Assembly: GCF_018128225.1 (NCBI RefSeq)
Contig: NZ_CP072377.1
Location: 1,488,001 to 1,552,000, forward strand
From: Leptotrichia sp. oral taxon 218
GTDB taxonomy: Bacteria; Fusobacteriota; Fusobacteriia; Fusobacteriales; Leptotrichiaceae
Direction: 5' to 3'
Length of the DNA stretch: 64,000 nucleotides
In this document: positions 63,410 through 64,000 of the stretch, piece after piece
How positions within the stretch are numbered: position 1 is the first letter of the stretch
How the letters are laid out: each line of letters opens with the position of its first letter
Made by a program: the position numbers and the translations under genes
The notes under the pieces: generated by a model
Database searches by the model: none
What the model saw: the letters and a program-made list of their open reading frames with translations, nothing else
Told to the model about the DNA's origin: nothing

Positions 63410-64000
63410 TAAATAGTACAAGAACACTCGCAACTTTATTCGTGAGATGAATTGCACGAAAATTTTAGTAAGCATATAGAGAAACTTGTATGTAGACACG
63501 GAGCAAAACCGTACAACAAAGAAACTGAACTGCTGGGAACTCTTAAAGCTAGTATAACCACAACATAATATCTAGGTAATAATATATGGTATAAGTGTGA
63601 TGGTGGCGAAAGCAGAAAAAATATACTAGATGGTGCAAGGTTAAATCCTAAACATTATGATAATAGACAATCAGCAGCTAAGCCTGAAAAGGAAAGTTCA
63701 ACGACTATCCCTCGTGAGGGGAGTACAATACAAGCGATTGGTATTGGAAGTGGTTTCGCCTAAGTCCTTGAAATAGGATATGGATAAGATATAGTCTGTG
63801 CTTGTTAGAGATAACAAGAAGTTCATGAGAGAACTGCATAAGTAGTTAGCGTACTTATGTGAACGACGCTTCCCGCTGCTGCGGGGTTTTAAAAACTTTA
63901 AAAATATTTAAAAAATATTACTTTTTAATAGATAAAATGTAGGATATATAGTATAATATCTCTGATGAAAAGGAGGTGATATCTATGTATTTAACTTTAA
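63410..64000 (+). mobile_element. Second IStron copy (3' part beyond the window)
   Basis: It begins directly after TTTAT (63405-63409) with TAAATAGTACAAGAACACTCGC, nearly identical to the left end of the copy in the secretin gene. The intron core is complete: P GAACTGCTGGGAACTC (63526), Q AATCAGCAGCTAAGCC (63669), R GTTCAACGACTATCC (63696), S AAGATATAGTCTGTGC (63786). Compensatory stem changes include CCCAC/GTGGG versus CCCGC/GCGGG. tnpB starts at 63985 after AAGGAGGTGAT. It is intergenic, so its host transcript is not interrupted here. Confidence 0.9.
63985..64000 (+). CDS. tnpB: tnpB of the second IStron (start only)
   Basis: ATGTATTTAACTTTAA encodes MYLTL, the same start as the first tnpB, with a perfect ribosome-binding site at 63971. 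The rest lies outside the window. Confidence 0.9.

Overview
The window reads as a chromosomal piece of a very AT-rich anaerobe, most likely a Leptotrichia-type member of the Fusobacteriota. The base composition, the A/T homopolymers, the outer-membrane features (heptose kinase, secretin, CdiA-type exoprotein remnants) and the Fusobacteria/Firmicutes-like gene content (hrcA-grpE-dnaK-dnaJ with CIRCE, feoAB, IS605-type TnpB, polymorphic toxins) all point that way. The species is an inference.

Layout. 1-6458 (minus): dnaB (cut by the window edge), rplI, dnaX, a lipoprotein thiol peroxidase, and a zinc-ribbon membrane protein paired with a condensation-domain acyltransferase. 6671-16715 (plus): a decayed array of CdiA/filamentous-haemagglutinin C-terminal toxin pieces alternating with immunity-like genes, including a bacterial EndoU nuclease domain followed by an ankyrin protein and two HEAT-like paralogues. 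This array also holds an IS remnant, a strongly folded non-coding block, and a 137-bp near-perfect direct repeat at 8528 and 16905. 17114-22972: rlmB, putP, tmk, a GHL10 glycoside hydrolase, an EEP-family phosphodiesterase and an O-methyltransferase.

22991-33712 (minus): a type II secretion/type IV pilus-like assembly locus (prepilins, prepilin peptidase, PilO- and PilM/N-like proteins, secretin, GspF), interspersed with a ROK sugar kinase and a heptose-7-phosphate kinase. The secretin is interrupted at codon level by an IStron, a group I intron fused to an IS605-type tnpB. Precise removal from TTTAT to AGGAGG restores the secretin frame. A second IStron copy begins at 63410. Two other genes of the locus are out of frame at or near homopolymers.

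33930-46000: a glutamine-type ABC transporter, two FAD oxidoreductases, a HhH protein and the heat-shock cluster, with CIRCE and a sigma-70 promoter in front of hrcA. 46022-46864: a small structured RNA with its own promoter and terminator, upstream of a DUF3800 gene. 47025-58967: a probable 11.9-kb integrated element bounded by 27-bp direct repeats with paired 11-bp integrase arm-type repeats. It holds a second copy of the small RNA (upstream of a GNAT toxin-antitoxin-like pair), a RelB/YafQ pair, an AbiE pair, two repressor modules, an unrecognised membrane-protein operon, an HUH rolling-circle Rep and a tyrosine integrase. 59058-63382: feoA-feoB plus a small Cys-rich FeoB-associated protein, coaE and an LCP-family protein.

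The strongest targets for follow-up are the twin small RNAs with compensatory base changes, the frame-restoring IStron in the secretin gene, and the toxin-immunity graveyard bracketed by a long direct repeat.
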